64,000 bases of DNA from positions 4,340,001 through 4,404,000 of the forward strand of contig OY969905.1 of NCBI GenBank assembly GCA_963704455.1, in the 5' to 3' direction. The stretch is from DASTCZ01 sp963704455 (GTDB lineage Bacteria > Acidobacteriota > Terriglobia > Acidiferrales > UBA7541). Position numbers and translations under genes: made by a program. Of this stretch, positions 43,513-53,233 are shown piece after piece (the first letter of the stretch is position 1; each line of letters starts with the position of its first letter). The notes beneath the pieces are model-generated. The model did no database searches, had not been told where the DNA came from, and saw only the letters and a program-made list of their open reading frames with translations.

Positions 43513-46500
43513 TTACTGCACCGTGAGCGTTACGACGCTGGTGTGCGTCAACGAGCCCGAAGTCGCCGACACCGAGATCATGTAGGTGCCTGCAGGCGTG
43601 CCCGTCGGGGTGGCCTTGCTGTTGCATCCCGCGACGCCCATCGCCCCCAGCAACAACACCGCCGCCAGCGCAATCCTTGCCGGACGCTTGGTGCGTTCGG
43701 TCCTGCGCATCACCAGGAAGCTGGCCAGGAACAGCATCGCCGCCAGCGTCCACAGCAGCAGTGGCTGCAGCCCGCGCGGCATTCTGCGGTTGGTGGGCAC
43801 TACTTCGCCGGTGCGCGCCGTCGTCGCCAGCGACATCACCGAGGAAGTATTCGGCGAAATGATGCTGGTGGGATTGAACGTAACGGTCGTCGCGGAAGGC
43901 GCTCCCGTTGCCGACAGATTAATCGTGCTCGGGAATCCGCCCGCCAGTGGTGTCACCGACATCGAGAACATTCCCGTCTGACCCGCGGTCACCGTCACCG
44001 CTCCGTTCGGCCCGCTAAACGTAAAGTCTTCTCCCGTTCCATTCAGCGTGACCGTCTGCGTTGTCGGATTCGCGTTGTCGGTAAACGTGGCTGTCGCCGG
44101 ACCGCGCGGCCCCACCGCGCCCGGCGTAAATACGAAGTTGTATGTGCAATTGCCGCCGCTCCCGGCCACCGGCGTGCCCACCACGCAAGTGGACGTGTTG
44201 CCGATCACGAAATCACTTGCGTTTGTCCCGGTGAACCCCGGCGCCGCAGTGAAGTTCAGCGGCGCTTGGCCGTTGTTCGTCACCGTCACCGTCATCGCCG
44301 TGCTCGGCGACCCCAGCGGTGTGCTCGGGAAGGTCAGCGTGTTGACCGAAAGCGCCGCCGTCGGAGACGTCAGGATCGTCGTCGGATTCGCTGCCGTGTC
44401 ATTGTTGACGATGATCTCCCCGCCGCCCGATACCACCGCCGTGTTGGTCACGCTGGCCGGTGCATTCGCCGCCACTGTCACCGTCAATGTGATCGCCGGA
44501 TAGCTCGACACCGCTGCCAGCACATCACTGCGCGTGCAGGTCAGCGTCGCAACCGTGCAAGCCCATCCCGTGCCGGAGAGCGCTGTCGCCGTCAGGCTGG
44601 CAGGCAGCGTGTCCACCATGCTGACTGCTGCGGTGGTCGCGCCGTTGCCGCTGTTGCTCACCGTAATCGTGTACGTCGCGCCCACTTGACCCTGCACGAA
44701 GTTCCCCGCGTGCGTCTTCGCAATGGTCATGTCGGCCAGTTGCACGATCGTGGTCACATCGTTCGCTGTGTCGTTCGCAAAATTGGTCTCGCCGCCGCCC
44801 GATACCACCGCCGTGTTCGTCACGCTCGCCCCTGCGTTTGCTGCAACCGTCACCGTGAGCGTAATGGCCGGATAGCTCGCTCCCGCCGCCAGCACATCGC
44901 TTCGGGTACAGGTCAGCGTCCCGAGCGTGCAGGTCCATCCCGTGCCCGTCAGCACCGTCGCCGTCAGGCTCGCAGGCAGCGTGTCCACCATGCTGACTGC
45001 CGCGTTGGTTGAATTCACGCCGACATTCGACACCGTAATCGTGTACGTCGCTCCCACCGCCTGGCCCTGTGTGAAGTTGCCCACGTGCGACTTGGTAATG
45101 GTCATGTCCGGGAACGTCGGCGTAATCGTAGTGGCATCCATAGCCGTGTCGTTTGCAAAATTGGTCTCGCCGCCGCCGGAAACGACCGCCGTGTTCGTCA
45201 CACTGGCCGGAGCATTGCTCGCCACCGTCACCGTCAGCGTGATTGCCGGATAGCTCGCTCCCGCGGCCAGCACATCACTGCGTGTGCAGGTCAGCGTCGC
45301 CACCGTGCACACCCAGCCCGTGCCCGTCATCGCCGTCGCCGTCAGGCTCGCCGGCAGCGTGTCCACCACATTCACCGCCGCAGTCGTTGGAGCGAGACCG
45401 CTGTTCGTCGCCGTGATGGTGTACATCGCTCCCACCTGATTCTGAGAGAAGTTGCCGTTATGGCTCTTCGTGATCGTCATGTCCGGCAAAGCGGGAGTTA
45501 TGGTCGTCAAGTCTGTGGCGGTGTCATTCGCTGTATTTGTTTCGCCTCCACCGGAAACCACCGCCGTGTTGGTCACGCTCGCGGGAGCATTCCCCGCCAC
45601 AGTCACCGTCAGCGTGATCGGGGAATAGCCCAGTCCCGCCGCCAGGACGGTGCTGTTGGTGCACGTCAGCGTCGCAAGCGTGCAAGCCCATCCCGTGCCC
45701 GCGAGCGCCGTCGCCGTCAGCCCCGATGCCGGAAGTGTATCCACCACGCTCACCGGAGCGGTCGTCGCTGACCCGCCGCTGTTCGTAGCTGTAATCGTGT
45801 AAATGGCTCCCACTTGGGTTTGTTGGAAGTTGCCGTTGTGAGATTTCGTGATGGTCATGTCCGGCGGATCCACCACCGTCACCATCGCGGTCGCTTGCGA
45901 CGCTCCTCCGACCGCGTCAGTCGCGGTCAAGATGACGTTTGTCACGCCATGCGGATATGGTCCCGGCGGGGTCAGTGTAAGTACGATGGGGTCGCCATCC
46001 GGATCATTCGAGCCATTATTGACTTGATTGGCGGTTACATTCGCGGATCCGCCAGCCGTCGCCGCTACTACGGTCACATTCTGGGCGATAGCGATGGGGA
46101 TCTGATTGATCGTGCCGAAGAGGGTGCAAGCCGGCAGCGACAAAGTGTAAGGAGTACCGACAGAACCTCCCGACACGTCGCTGATTACAAACGTGTAGGG
46201 AGTGCTTGCAACGACCGAGATCCCGCAACCGGTCACCCCGCCGCTTTCCCCTGCGTCCCCCGCGTAATTGGTGCCGATACTGCTGGGAACAAATCCGTTC
46301 GCGTAAACCGCCTCAAATATCGTGTTGGTGTTCGTCGTAAGCGTGGAATTGACGCATCCTGACGTCTTTGGCGTAAAGGTGTAGGAATCAAATGTCTCAG
46401 AACCAGAGGCAACCGTCCCCGGAAATGTCTTCGCGAATGTGCAAATACTTGGATTGCCATCGCGGAAGATGCGGTTGGTCTGGAGGCCTGTCGCAGTTGT

Positions 46501-49086
46501 AAATCCGGTGATTGCAGTCGGTGTAGTGCCAAGGTTATTCGTAAAATTGATCGTTCCTGTCGGAACGCTGAATCCCAGGATCCTCTGCTGGCCTCCCGAG
46601 TAATTTACGGTCAATGTGAAATCAATTGTTGTCGCGCAGGAGAAATTGCTTGCCAGCACAAAATCGAACTGGTTGCTTCCGCCGGAAGTGGCGCCGGCGG
46701 CCATGTCTGAGTATGACATGGCGTTCGGCAACAAAACCGTGACGCCAGGAGTTGCCGTGGAAAGCGTGGCCGTAATTCCGGTCGCGCTCAGGACGCCCGC
46801 CTTGTTTTGCAATTGGACGACGACCTTCGCTCCTTCGCCCGCCTTTATGTTTCCATCACCATTGCCCGGATTTTGGCTCGCGACTTCCGACGCGATTTGA
46901 GGATCGGCCTGTCCTGCGATTCCCAGCGAAGCAACCGCTTGGTACGCCATCACGATTCCGTTCCCTGAATCGCGGTCAAATCCCGGCGCCATAATGTCCA
47001 GAGCCGTACTTTCCAGCGTTGTCGTAATCTGGGCCTGCGTCAGGGTCGGCATTGCGGACTTAACAAGCGCCGCGATTGCCGCGGCATGTGGCGCCGCCGC
47101 TGAAGTGCCATAGAACGGATTCAGCCCCGAATTTCCGGGCAATGTCGTCATCACACCATCTGCAGCGGTTATGTCCGGCTTGGGCCGCGAGGTGCCGCCA
47201 CCCGACGCGAAGGTGAACTTCCCGGGTGAAATCGCCGTCCCGTCCGCGTTGAAAAATACCTGGCGTGGCCCGTCTGATGTAAACGGTTCCACTTGATTTG
47301 AAGTATTAAATGGATTTGGAAAAGGGCCCGCGGATGCGCCTGCGCAGCACGCCCCTGCGGCGGGCGTAGCTCCAACGGAAAACTCTCCCGTGATTGCTAC
47401 GGCCGAATGGCCGTGCGTCTGTCCGTCAGTTACCTCGGTCAGCGTTCCGCGAATTGTGTTTAGAGAGAATGCGAGAGTGGCCGCGGCAGTTGTCTTAAAC
47501 ACAACCAGTTGGTCACCGGCGTTTAGCGTAGGGGGGCCTATGATTTCAAAAGGAGGCTGGGTTCCTGTCTGGGGATTTGTGGACGAGGCAATCACTGTGC
47601 CCCCGGAGTTTAGATAGAAGAGGTCATAATCATTACTTGATCCGAGTGATGGATTAAGGGGCGTCGGAAAAGGATCCGCCCAATTTAATGTGTACGCTTC
47701 ACCCGAGAATTGGATGACGTTCCCGATCAGTGGGCTTCCCACCGTGCCGAAATTGTGGACTGTGCCGGTCTTTCCTGAGTCTTGAGTAAATGCCGGCGAT
47801 CCCGTGCTGTTGAAATCCCCCTCAAAATAGCCCGCGAAGCCAAGCGCTTGGGAATCCAAGTTCCCTTCGTTCCCAGCCGATGAGAAGTAGAGCGCGCCAG
47901 CTGTGACAACTGAGACCACTGCCTGTGCTACTTGCCCGTCTTGAAATACAGGCTCATCGAAATAAAAAACGTCGTCCACGATGATGTCGCAGTTCGACAC
48001 GCTTCGGAGATTCATTATGTTCGTTGCAAAACTCGCTTCACCGTTGTCGGCTGTGGCGAAAAACAGGCTCGCGCCGGGCGCCAGGTCATAGATGATTTCC
48101 ATCATGGCGGCGCCTTCATCGTCCCCGTCTGGGAAGTCTTGGACGATCGTAAGGCACGGCCCGCCGGGGCCCGGACACGTCGGCGGCAAGTCGCCCGTTG
48201 CCTGGGCGCTCGTCACTGCTCCGGTCGCATTGGCGCTGTCGGAGAGCACGCCGATCTTCAGCCCCGCTCCGGTCACGCCGAATGTCCCCCGCGCATCGAA
48301 TGCCCGGTGCGTGATGTCGCCTTCGGTATCCACACTTCCCGAGCCTGTCAGAATTGCATTGGGCTTCTGCAGCAGCGCGGACACCATCTTCCTGACCCTT
48401 GCTTCCTTCTGTGCAAATCCCGGAACCTTGCGCCAGCGTTCCAATGCCGAGCCGTCCGGTGCGCGCCTGATATGGCCGTTTACAGATCCCATTTTTCTGC
48501 CGATAAATGTCACGTCTGAAAGAGCGGCGATCCCCTCAATTTGGTTCGGAGGAATAATCGCGCGAATGGCGCGAAAGTTCGGCTGCGAATCTAGGATCAG
48601 CGCACCGGCGGCTTGCAACCTTTGCAGCAAGTCGGGGGTCACGTTCGCCATCATGTCCACGGCAATGTTGTTGTTGTCGTCCAATTCAATGCCTGTATAG
48701 AGCGATGTGATTCCGGGCGCGGGTGTCTGGCCCTTCATCATCCGGATGGTGTAGAGAACGTTTGAGTCAATCTTCTGCTGCGCCGGCGTGCGTGCCGCTT
48801 TTTCCTGCTCCAGCAGGTCAATTTGCTGCGCGACGAACGCATTAATCTCCGCCTGCGTATTCGGCGTCGCGGATGGTGACGCCGTGCCGGGCGCGACAGG
48901 AGGCACGTACTTGTGGAAATGTACGTCCGTGGTCGTGATTTTCGGGACGGTGTCGCTCACCTTTGGTGCGCCCGCCCGCGGCCCGTTCTGCGCACGCAGG
49001 GGCATGGAAACCGCCGTCATCATCACCAACGCGAGAATGATTACACTGGAAATTACGTGCAAGCGAACGTTGCGCGGCAGAGTCAT
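43513..49086 (-). CDS. Giant secreted subtilase-fold protein with DUF11 repeats
   Basis: 1857 residues, ATG preceded by GAGGAAA; signal segment at about residues 10-32. The peptidase S8-like domain (about 265-745) has D283 (IGVLSDS), oxyanion Asn406 (SAGNEGN) and S662 (YGTSAAAPH), but the catalytic-His position holds E324 (GDDEGAAMMEI), a D-E-S set like sedolisins. Next come a beta domain, an Ig/cadherin-like block (NGSNDPDGDPIVLTLTPPG), four DUF11 repeats and a choice-of-anchor-D-like region. The C-terminus has a hydrophobic helix, an Arg-rich stretch, a second helix ending GVAGC, and a final strand-rich PAGTYMISVSATSG module. Probably cell-surface; activity uncertain. Confidence 0.88.
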   Translation of the reverse strand: MTLPRNVRLHVISSVIILALVMMTAVSMPLRAQNGPRAGAPKVSDTVPKITTTDVHFHKYVPPVAPGTASPSATPNTQAEINAFVAQQIDLLEQEKAARTPAQQKIDSNVLYTIRMMKGQTPAPGITSLYTGIELDDNNNIAVDMMANVTPDLLQRLQAAGALILDSQPNFRAIRAIIPPNQIEGIAALSDVTFIGRKMGSVNGHIRRAPDGSALERWRKVPGFAQKEARVRKMVSALLQKPNAILTGSGSVDTEGDITHRAFDARGTFGVTGAGLKIGVLSDSANATGAVTSAQATGDLPPTCPGPGGPCLTIVQDFPDGDDEGAAMMEIIYDLAPGASLFFATADNGEASFATNIMNLRSVSNCDIIVDDVFYFDEPVFQDGQVAQAVVSVVTAGALYFSSAGNEGNLDSQALGFAGYFEGDFNSTGSPAFTQDSGKTGTVHNFGTVGSPLIGNVIQFSGEAYTLNWADPFPTPLNPSLGSSNDYDLFYLNSGGTVIASSTNPQTGTQPPFEIIGPPTLNAGDQLVVFKTTAAATLAFSLNTIRGTLTEVTDGQTHGHSAVAITGEFSVGATPAAGACCAGASAGPFPNPFNTSNQVEPFTSDGPRQVFFNADGTAISPGKFTFASGGGTSRPKPDITAADGVMTTLPGNSGLNPFYGTSAAAPHAAAIAALVKSAMPTLTQAQITTTLESTALDIMAPGFDRDSGNGIVMAYQAVASLGIAGQADPQIASEVASQNPGNGDGNIKAGEGAKVVVQLQNKAGVLSATGITATLSTATPGVTVLLPNAMSYSDMAAGATSGGSNQFDFVLASNFSCATTIDFTLTVNYSGGQQRILGFSVPTGTINFTNNLGTTPTAITGFTTATGLQTNRIFRDGNPSICTFAKTFPGTVASGSETFDSYTFTPKTSGCVNSTLTTNTNTIFEAVYANGFVPSSIGTNYAGDAGESGGVTGCGISVVASTPYTFVISDVSGGSVGTPYTLSLPACTLFGTINQIPIAIAQNVTVVAATAGGSANVTANQVNNGSNDPDGDPIVLTLTPPGPYPHGVTNVILTATDAVGGASQATAMVTVVDPPDMTITKSHNGNFQQTQVGAIYTITATNSGGSATTAPVSVVDTLPASGLTATALAGTGWACTLATLTCTNSTVLAAGLGYSPITLTVTVAGNAPASVTNTAVVSGGGETNTANDTATDLTTITPALPDMTITKSHNGNFSQNQVGAMYTITATNSGLAPTTAAVNVVDTLPASLTATAMTGTGWVCTVATLTCTRSDVLAAGASYPAITLTVTVASNAPASVTNTAVVSGGGETNFANDTAMDATTITPTFPDMTITKSHVGNFTQGQAVGATYTITVSNVGVNSTNAAVSMVDTLPASLTATVLTGTGWTCTLGTLTCTRSDVLAAGASYPAITLTVTVAANAGASVTNTAVVSGGGETNFANDTANDVTTIVQLADMTIAKTHAGNFVQGQVGATYTITVSNSGNGATTAAVSMVDTLPASLTATALSGTGWACTVATLTCTRSDVLAAVSSYPAITLTVTVAANAPASVTNTAVVSGGGEIIVNNDTAANPTTILTSPTAALSVNTLTFPSTPLGSPSTAMTVTVTNNGQAPLNFTAAPGFTGTNASDFVIGNTSTCVVGTPVAGSGGNCTYNFVFTPGAVGPRGPATATFTDNANPTTQTVTLNGTGEDFTFSGPNGAVTVTAGQTGMFSMSVTPLAGGFPSTINLSATGAPSATTVTFNPTSIISPNTSSVMSLATTARTGEVVPTNRRMPRGLQPLLLWTLAAMLFLASFLVMRRTERTKRPARIALAAVLLLGAMGVAGCNSKATPTGTPAGTYMISVSATSGSLTHTSVVTLTVQ
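44380..45865 (-). repeat. Four tandem ~375-bp DUF11-encoding repeats
   Basis: Within the giant protease gene, the same block recurs at 372, 378 and 375-bp intervals (anchor GTGTT at 44441, 44813, 45191, 45566). Each encodes ~125 residues beginning DMTI.K.H.GNF and ending AVVSGGGE..NNDTA. High nucleotide similarity between copies suggests recent duplication. Not a CRISPR or mobile repeat. Confidence 0.9.
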
Positions 49087-49404
49087 ATTTTCCTCTATTC
49101 GTGGCAGGGAAGTGCGGTCATTGAGGGACTCAAATGCTTCTCCGCATTCGCCACGGAATTATCGGTGCCCCGGAGAATTTGTGGTGATCGATCTGAGGGA
49201 CTCCTGGGACAGCCCACGGCACAGTAAATCCCTTCATCGAAGTTGTCAACGAGCTTTTGCTCGCCGAGCCTTGACTCACGTTTCTCATACCTTGCGCGTA
49301 CCTATCGGTGCTAGTAGAGTGCGCCTCAACCCATTTGCAAACGATCGAACCGCCGCCAGCCGGCTTTACTCTCCGTTGACGACCCACAGTGGTATCATTT
49401 TCGT
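49087..49404. other. Divergent intergenic region, 318 bp
   Basis: Lies between the minus-strand giant gene and a plus-strand gene. The only clear site is the GAGGAAA ribosome-binding site at its left edge. No convincing promoter pair, RNA or repeat was seen. Confidence 0.5.
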
Positions 49405-50166
49405 GTGCGAACCGCGTTCGGATCACGATTAATATTCACTGCGGCGATTGCTCTTTGTCTCGTGACAGCAGTCTTCAGCAACACTGTCCCCGCGCAGCAG
49501 TCTTACGACGTATATCAATCCTACGATCTTTCCCAACATCCGAATGGCGTAACAGGAACGTGTCAGTTGCTCTTGGACTCGCGGTTGACCGATTCCGTTC
49601 GCGAACAAATGTGGGGCCAAGGCGATTGGTCCATTGTGTTTCCGCCCGAATCACAAATCTTCAAGGCTTTCACGCTCCTCGCGCCGGGCAATGCAAAAAT
49701 TGAAATCAGGACGAGTGCCGGCAAATTGGTCGCCACGCGTGCACTGGAAGTGCCACTGGCAAAATTGGAAGAATGGAGCCCGGATGGCAAACCCAACAGG
49801 GGCTACCTTCTCACTCAGGACTTCTCCATCGGCATGGGTTCATACAACGGCCCGGGCACAAGTCTCATCCAGATAGTAGGCGCATCGTTTCACGACGTAA
49901 CGGCTCTGAATGCGGCCACTCAAAAGGAGGAGCCGATTCACCTCGCGAAAACGCTCAAGCAGGATTGGCGATTCACATCAGGTCGAAACGGCAATGAAAT
50001 CTTGGCTGTCTCATGCCATCCCGAATTTGGTGGCAAAGGCGATTCATTTGTCGTTGACTACACGCGTTACTTTTTTAATCGAACTCGCTGGATCAAATAC
50101 ATGCGCCAGGAAAATGGCTTTTGGGAATCCGACCAATCATTTCCTCCGCGCTCCGCATTCTCTTAG
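49405..50166 (+). CDS. Hypothetical exported protein
   Basis: 253 residues starting at GTG, with a signal peptide (LIFTAAIALCLVTAVFSNTVPAQ). The mature part has a beta-rich pattern with one Cys pair (GTCQLL; AVSCHPEF), KIEIRTSAGKLVATRALEVPLAKLEEWSPDG and a C-terminal F...RTRWIKYMRQENGFWESDQSFP. No family recognised. A related small secreted gene follows 28 bp later on the same strand. The start has no strong ribosome-binding site. Confidence 0.65.
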   Translation: MRTAFGSRLIFTAAIALCLVTAVFSNTVPAQQSYDVYQSYDLSQHPNGVTGTCQLLLDSRLTDSVREQMWGQGDWSIVFPPESQIFKAFTLLAPGNAKIEIRTSAGKLVATRALEVPLAKLEEWSPDGKPNRGYLLTQDFSIGMGSYNGPGTSLIQIVGASFHDVTALNAATQKEEPIHLAKTLKQDWRFTSGRNGNEILAVSCHPEFGGKGDSFVVDYTRYFFNRTRWIKYMRQENGFWESDQSFPPRSAFS

Positions 50167-50194
50167 GCACAGTTCCTAGTTCTGGAGGCGAATC

Positions 50195-50461
50195 ATGAGC
50201 AAGCGGATTTTGGCCACCTTTGCTTTTCTCATCCTGGCCTTCGGAATGAGTCCAAACTTAATGGGGCAGTCCGACAAAAAAGAGATTAAAAGTGACGTCA
50301 ACACACTCTACAGCGCCAGCGCAAATGTAAGAACTCAGGCGGCCCAGAGACTCGTCGCTATCGGCCCGAGTGCGATCCCCTTGTTGCTGCCTGTCTTGTG
50401 CGACGGGTCGAAGTCCATTTCCAGCGTAGCTTGGCGTCAGCAAGACATGCACGCGGGCTAA
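50195..50461 (+). pseudogene. Truncated HEAT-repeat exported protein
   Basis: 88 residues with GGAGGCG before ATG and a signal peptide (ILATFAFLILAFGMSPNLMGQ). What follows is a single HEAT-like unit: DVNTLYSASANVRTQAAQRLVAIGPSAIPLLLPVLCDGSK. Longer relatives continue with several such units, but here the frame runs into SISSVAWRQQDMHAG and stops after 88 codons, 5 bp before the end of the convergent regulator gene. A frameshift or deletion truncation is likely; a short functional protein cannot be excluded. Confidence 0.5.
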
Positions 50462-50466
50462 CAACT

Positions 50467-52251
50467 CTAGTCAAGCCCGACGCGACGGACGAGGTCCGCA
50501 AATCGAGGGTCGCCGCGGATTGGGTCGAAGTACGGATGTACTTTGAGGAATTGGAGAATATTCGACTGCTCCTTGTACGCCTGCTCGAGCGAGGCGAAGG
50601 CCTGATCGTTTTCGCCGAGCCCTAAATAGGCGTTTACAAAAGCGGCGGCGGGAACGTAACCTGCCTCTCTGCGTCTTTTCAGTTCCGCGAGGAGCCGAAA
50701 TGCATCAGTGCGCCTCCCGGCGAGGGCATAGGCCCTAATCAGTACGCCGATCACGCCAGGACTACGGTTCGAAACAGAAATCGCCCGCTCCATCACGGGG
50801 ATTGCATCCGCTGGTTGATTATTGGCGGTCAGCACGAATCCAAGGAAGTAAAGTGCAGTTGCGTCGTCCGCTCGCACCGCGAGTACGCTGCGCAACTCGC
50901 GTACGGCGTCATCGTAGCGCCGGGACTGAAAGAGAATCCAGCCGATGGTCGTGCCGGAAGCCGCAAGCGGGTCGAGTTTCTGGCCACGCTCTGCCCAAGC
51001 TATAGCTTCGTCCGTACGTCCCTGGCATAACAGCCACAAAGCAAGTCCGACGTAAGCATCAGCGTCGTTCGGGTTCAATTCGAGGGCGCGCCTGTATTCA
51101 GCCTCGGCGTCGGCCCAGCGCCACTGTTTCTGCTGTACGTCTGCCAGCAGGACGTGCGCATCGGCAAGGTCCGGATCGAGCTCCAACGCTTTTTGGGCCG
51201 CCCTCATTATCTTCGGGCGCGTCTCTTCCGGAGAATCGCCGATAAAAACCGTTCCGAGTTCGCTATACGCTCTCGCCAAGCCCACATAAGGGTAAGCAAA
51301 GGTCGGGTCTTTCTTAATCGCGTCCTCGAAATAACCTATGCTTTCCTCGACGCCAGCTCGATTGTTGCTTTTGTTGAGAGCAAATCGGCCTTTCAGATAA
51401 CTCTCGTACACTTCGGGTGCGACGGAACGCGCGGCGATAAGTCTTTCGTGTTCCGCACCGGTGACGGTAACTTCAACTTTTTTCGCAATGGATTGCGCCA
51501 ACTCGCTTTGCAAAGCAAGTGCATCCCGCAGCCCGCGATCGTAAGTTTCCGACCAGAAGTGCTCGTCGGTCGCGCCCCGAATCAACTGGGCCGTGACGCG
51601 AATCCGATTGCCCTCACGCATTACAGACCCTTCCACAATGGCATCCACGCCCAGGGTTTTCGCGATCTCTGGCACCGAGAGTTGAGGGTTCTTGAAGCGC
51701 ATCACCGATGTGCGGGAAATGACGCGCAGATCATGGATCCCCGAGAGGCGTGCAATAAGCGCGTCAGTCATTCCGTCAGCAAGGTATTCTTGTGCTGAAT
51801 CTCCGGACAGGTTCTTCAAAGGCAGCACCGCTAAAGACCTGATTTTGGGTCGCGCCGTATTCCCTGTGCGATCTCGGGACAGAACGTAAGCGACGGCAAG
51901 CAGGCCGAGTACAGCAACCCCGGCCAGAGCAAGCCAGCGACGCGCCCGCACTGTCGCCCTTTGTCGGTTGTCCCCTTCCGGCTCCACAGGCATCTTGGAG
52001 GTTTGCTGTTGCCCTTCCTCGCCCAAGCGTAGCCCGCGGCTTTGCAGCCAGGCGTCAAGCTCGGGAGCTAAGGCATAAACGGATCCCCGCTTATCGTGCA
52101 CGTGGCGGTGGACGGGCATGCCCTCGCGCTTCTCCCAGCGTTGGACGGTCTTAACATCGCGATCGAGGTATGCCGCAATCTCCTTCCATGAGTCCAGCAA
52201 CTCTTCGGTCGGTCGCTCGGATGGCGGCGTATCTGGGAATGATTCGGCCAT
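50467..52251 (-). CDS. One-component regulator: HTH, membrane helix, TolB-like domain and TPRs
   Basis: 594 residues from ATG 52251, which has AGGAGA 6 bases upstream; upstream Met lacks one. The N-terminal excisionase/MerR-like helix-turn-helix (LLDSWKEIAAYLDRDVKTVQRWEKREGMPVHRH, about 18-70) is in the cytoplasm; then one transmembrane helix (RWLALAGVAVLGLLAVAYVLS); then a TolB-N/FlgO-like domain (SLAVLPLKNLSGDSAQEYLADGMTDAL) and about seven TPR units. This build is common in Acidobacteria and resembles CadC-like membrane regulators. Target genes and signal are unknown. Confidence 0.86.
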   Translation of the reverse strand: MAESFPDTPPSERPTEELLDSWKEIAAYLDRDVKTVQRWEKREGMPVHRHVHDKRGSVYALAPELDAWLQSRGLRLGEEGQQQTSKMPVEPEGDNRQRATVRARRWLALAGVAVLGLLAVAYVLSRDRTGNTARPKIRSLAVLPLKNLSGDSAQEYLADGMTDALIARLSGIHDLRVISRTSVMRFKNPQLSVPEIAKTLGVDAIVEGSVMREGNRIRVTAQLIRGATDEHFWSETYDRGLRDALALQSELAQSIAKKVEVTVTGAEHERLIAARSVAPEVYESYLKGRFALNKSNNRAGVEESIGYFEDAIKKDPTFAYPYVGLARAYSELGTVFIGDSPEETRPKIMRAAQKALELDPDLADAHVLLADVQQKQWRWADAEAEYRRALELNPNDADAYVGLALWLLCQGRTDEAIAWAERGQKLDPLAASGTTIGWILFQSRRYDDAVRELRSVLAVRADDATALYFLGFVLTANNQPADAIPVMERAISVSNRSPGVIGVLIRAYALAGRRTDAFRLLAELKRRREAGYVPAAAFVNAYLGLGENDQAFASLEQAYKEQSNILQFLKVHPYFDPIRGDPRFADLVRRVGLD

Positions 52252-52516
52252 CACGTTCTCCTGAATAGTCCGTTGCAGTAGAGAGATAGGTGAAGGGAGT
52301 GTAACCCCGTCGTTCGGGGCCCGCAATAGGCGGCATTAGACGGCAAATGAACATGTCCGCGTATTGCCCTTTGACAGCACCCGAAAGGTGACCGATTCTG
52401 TGCGCGCATTTCAGCGGCAAATCGCCGGAAAGCCGGGCGCGGCTGGACGAGTTCCAGCCACAGCCGTTCTTCCGGTGGAATGGTTGCCAACTTCAAAAAT
52501 CCGGAGGTTTCTCACC

Positions 52517-53233
52517 ATGAACGCAAAGCATTTCACGGGGGTGGCGATCATCGTCACCGCCATTGTTTTGACCGTAGGCGTCGGCGCGCTAGCTCAGGAT
52601 TCTCCGCCACCGCCGCCCAAGCATTTCAGCGGCACGATAAATGATTACACGCCCCAAACCTGCCCGACGCAGCAGACTACCCCCTGCACCTCAGTGAAGG
52701 GGCCCTGGGAAATGCGTGGCACATGGTCGCTGAACTTGGATCACGATTCCAAGCACGACCCCAGCACGGCGGATTTTTCCGCCGAGATAAACATGACTCA
52801 CGATGATTACTGGGTCTTGATACAGCCCAGCCCGTCCACCACGGTCAACGACGACAGCGCCACCCCGGGTCGCCATCCCCATACGCACCACATCACCATT
52901 ACCAACGGCACGGTGACTTCGATCAGCACCGCCGCACCTGAAGAGTTCACGGTGACCGGCCCAGTAAAAGTCACTCTCGATGGCGGCGACACGCCTTTTT
53001 CCAGCGCCTGCGAGTTCACGCCGCCCGCTCCAGCGCCCTGCACGCTGACCGTCGACATCAAGGGCGGAACCCCCGACCCGGCTCTTCCAACATTCACCGT
53101 CGTCCCGTTTTCCAACATCACCATGACCTTTTCCGGTCCGCCAACCGGACACTTCGGAACGCAGGCTATACACGGCGTCGTTCGCAAGGCAACGAGTGAG
53201 CGGCACGACGATTCACATCGCGATGCACATTGA
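52517..53233 (+). CDS. Hypothetical exported protein
   Basis: 238 residues from ATG 52517 with CGGAGG 9 bases upstream. A signal peptide (VAIIVTAIVLTVGVGALAQ) is followed by a poly-proline stretch (SPPPPPKHF) and a beta-rich domain with three Cys pairs (TCPTQQTTPC; SSACEFTPPAPAPC). His-rich patches (RHPHTHHI and a C-terminal HDDSHRDAH) could bind metal. No family recognised. It lies 1.3 kb before the IS and seems intact. Confidence 0.65.
   Translation: MNAKHFTGVAIIVTAIVLTVGVGALAQDSPPPPPKHFSGTINDYTPQTCPTQQTTPCTSVKGPWEMRGTWSLNLDHDSKHDPSTADFSAEINMTHDDYWVLIQPSPSTTVNDDSATPGRHPHTHHITITNGTVTSISTAAPEEFTVTGPVKVTLDGGDTPFSSACEFTPPAPAPCTLTVDIKGGTPDPALPTFTVVPFSNITMTFSGPPTGHFGTQAIHGVVRKATSERHDDSHRDAH

Noticed and set aside
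43252..45012. Plus-strand open frame of about 586 codons, Arg/His-rich
   Set aside because: Antisense to the repeat region of the giant secreted protein; Arg/His-rich composition is the usual shadow of the GC-rich coding strand.
44380..45865. Regular 375-bp repeats considered as CRISPR or satellite
   Set aside because: Repeat and spacer lengths are wrong; they are in frame and encode DUF11 domains.
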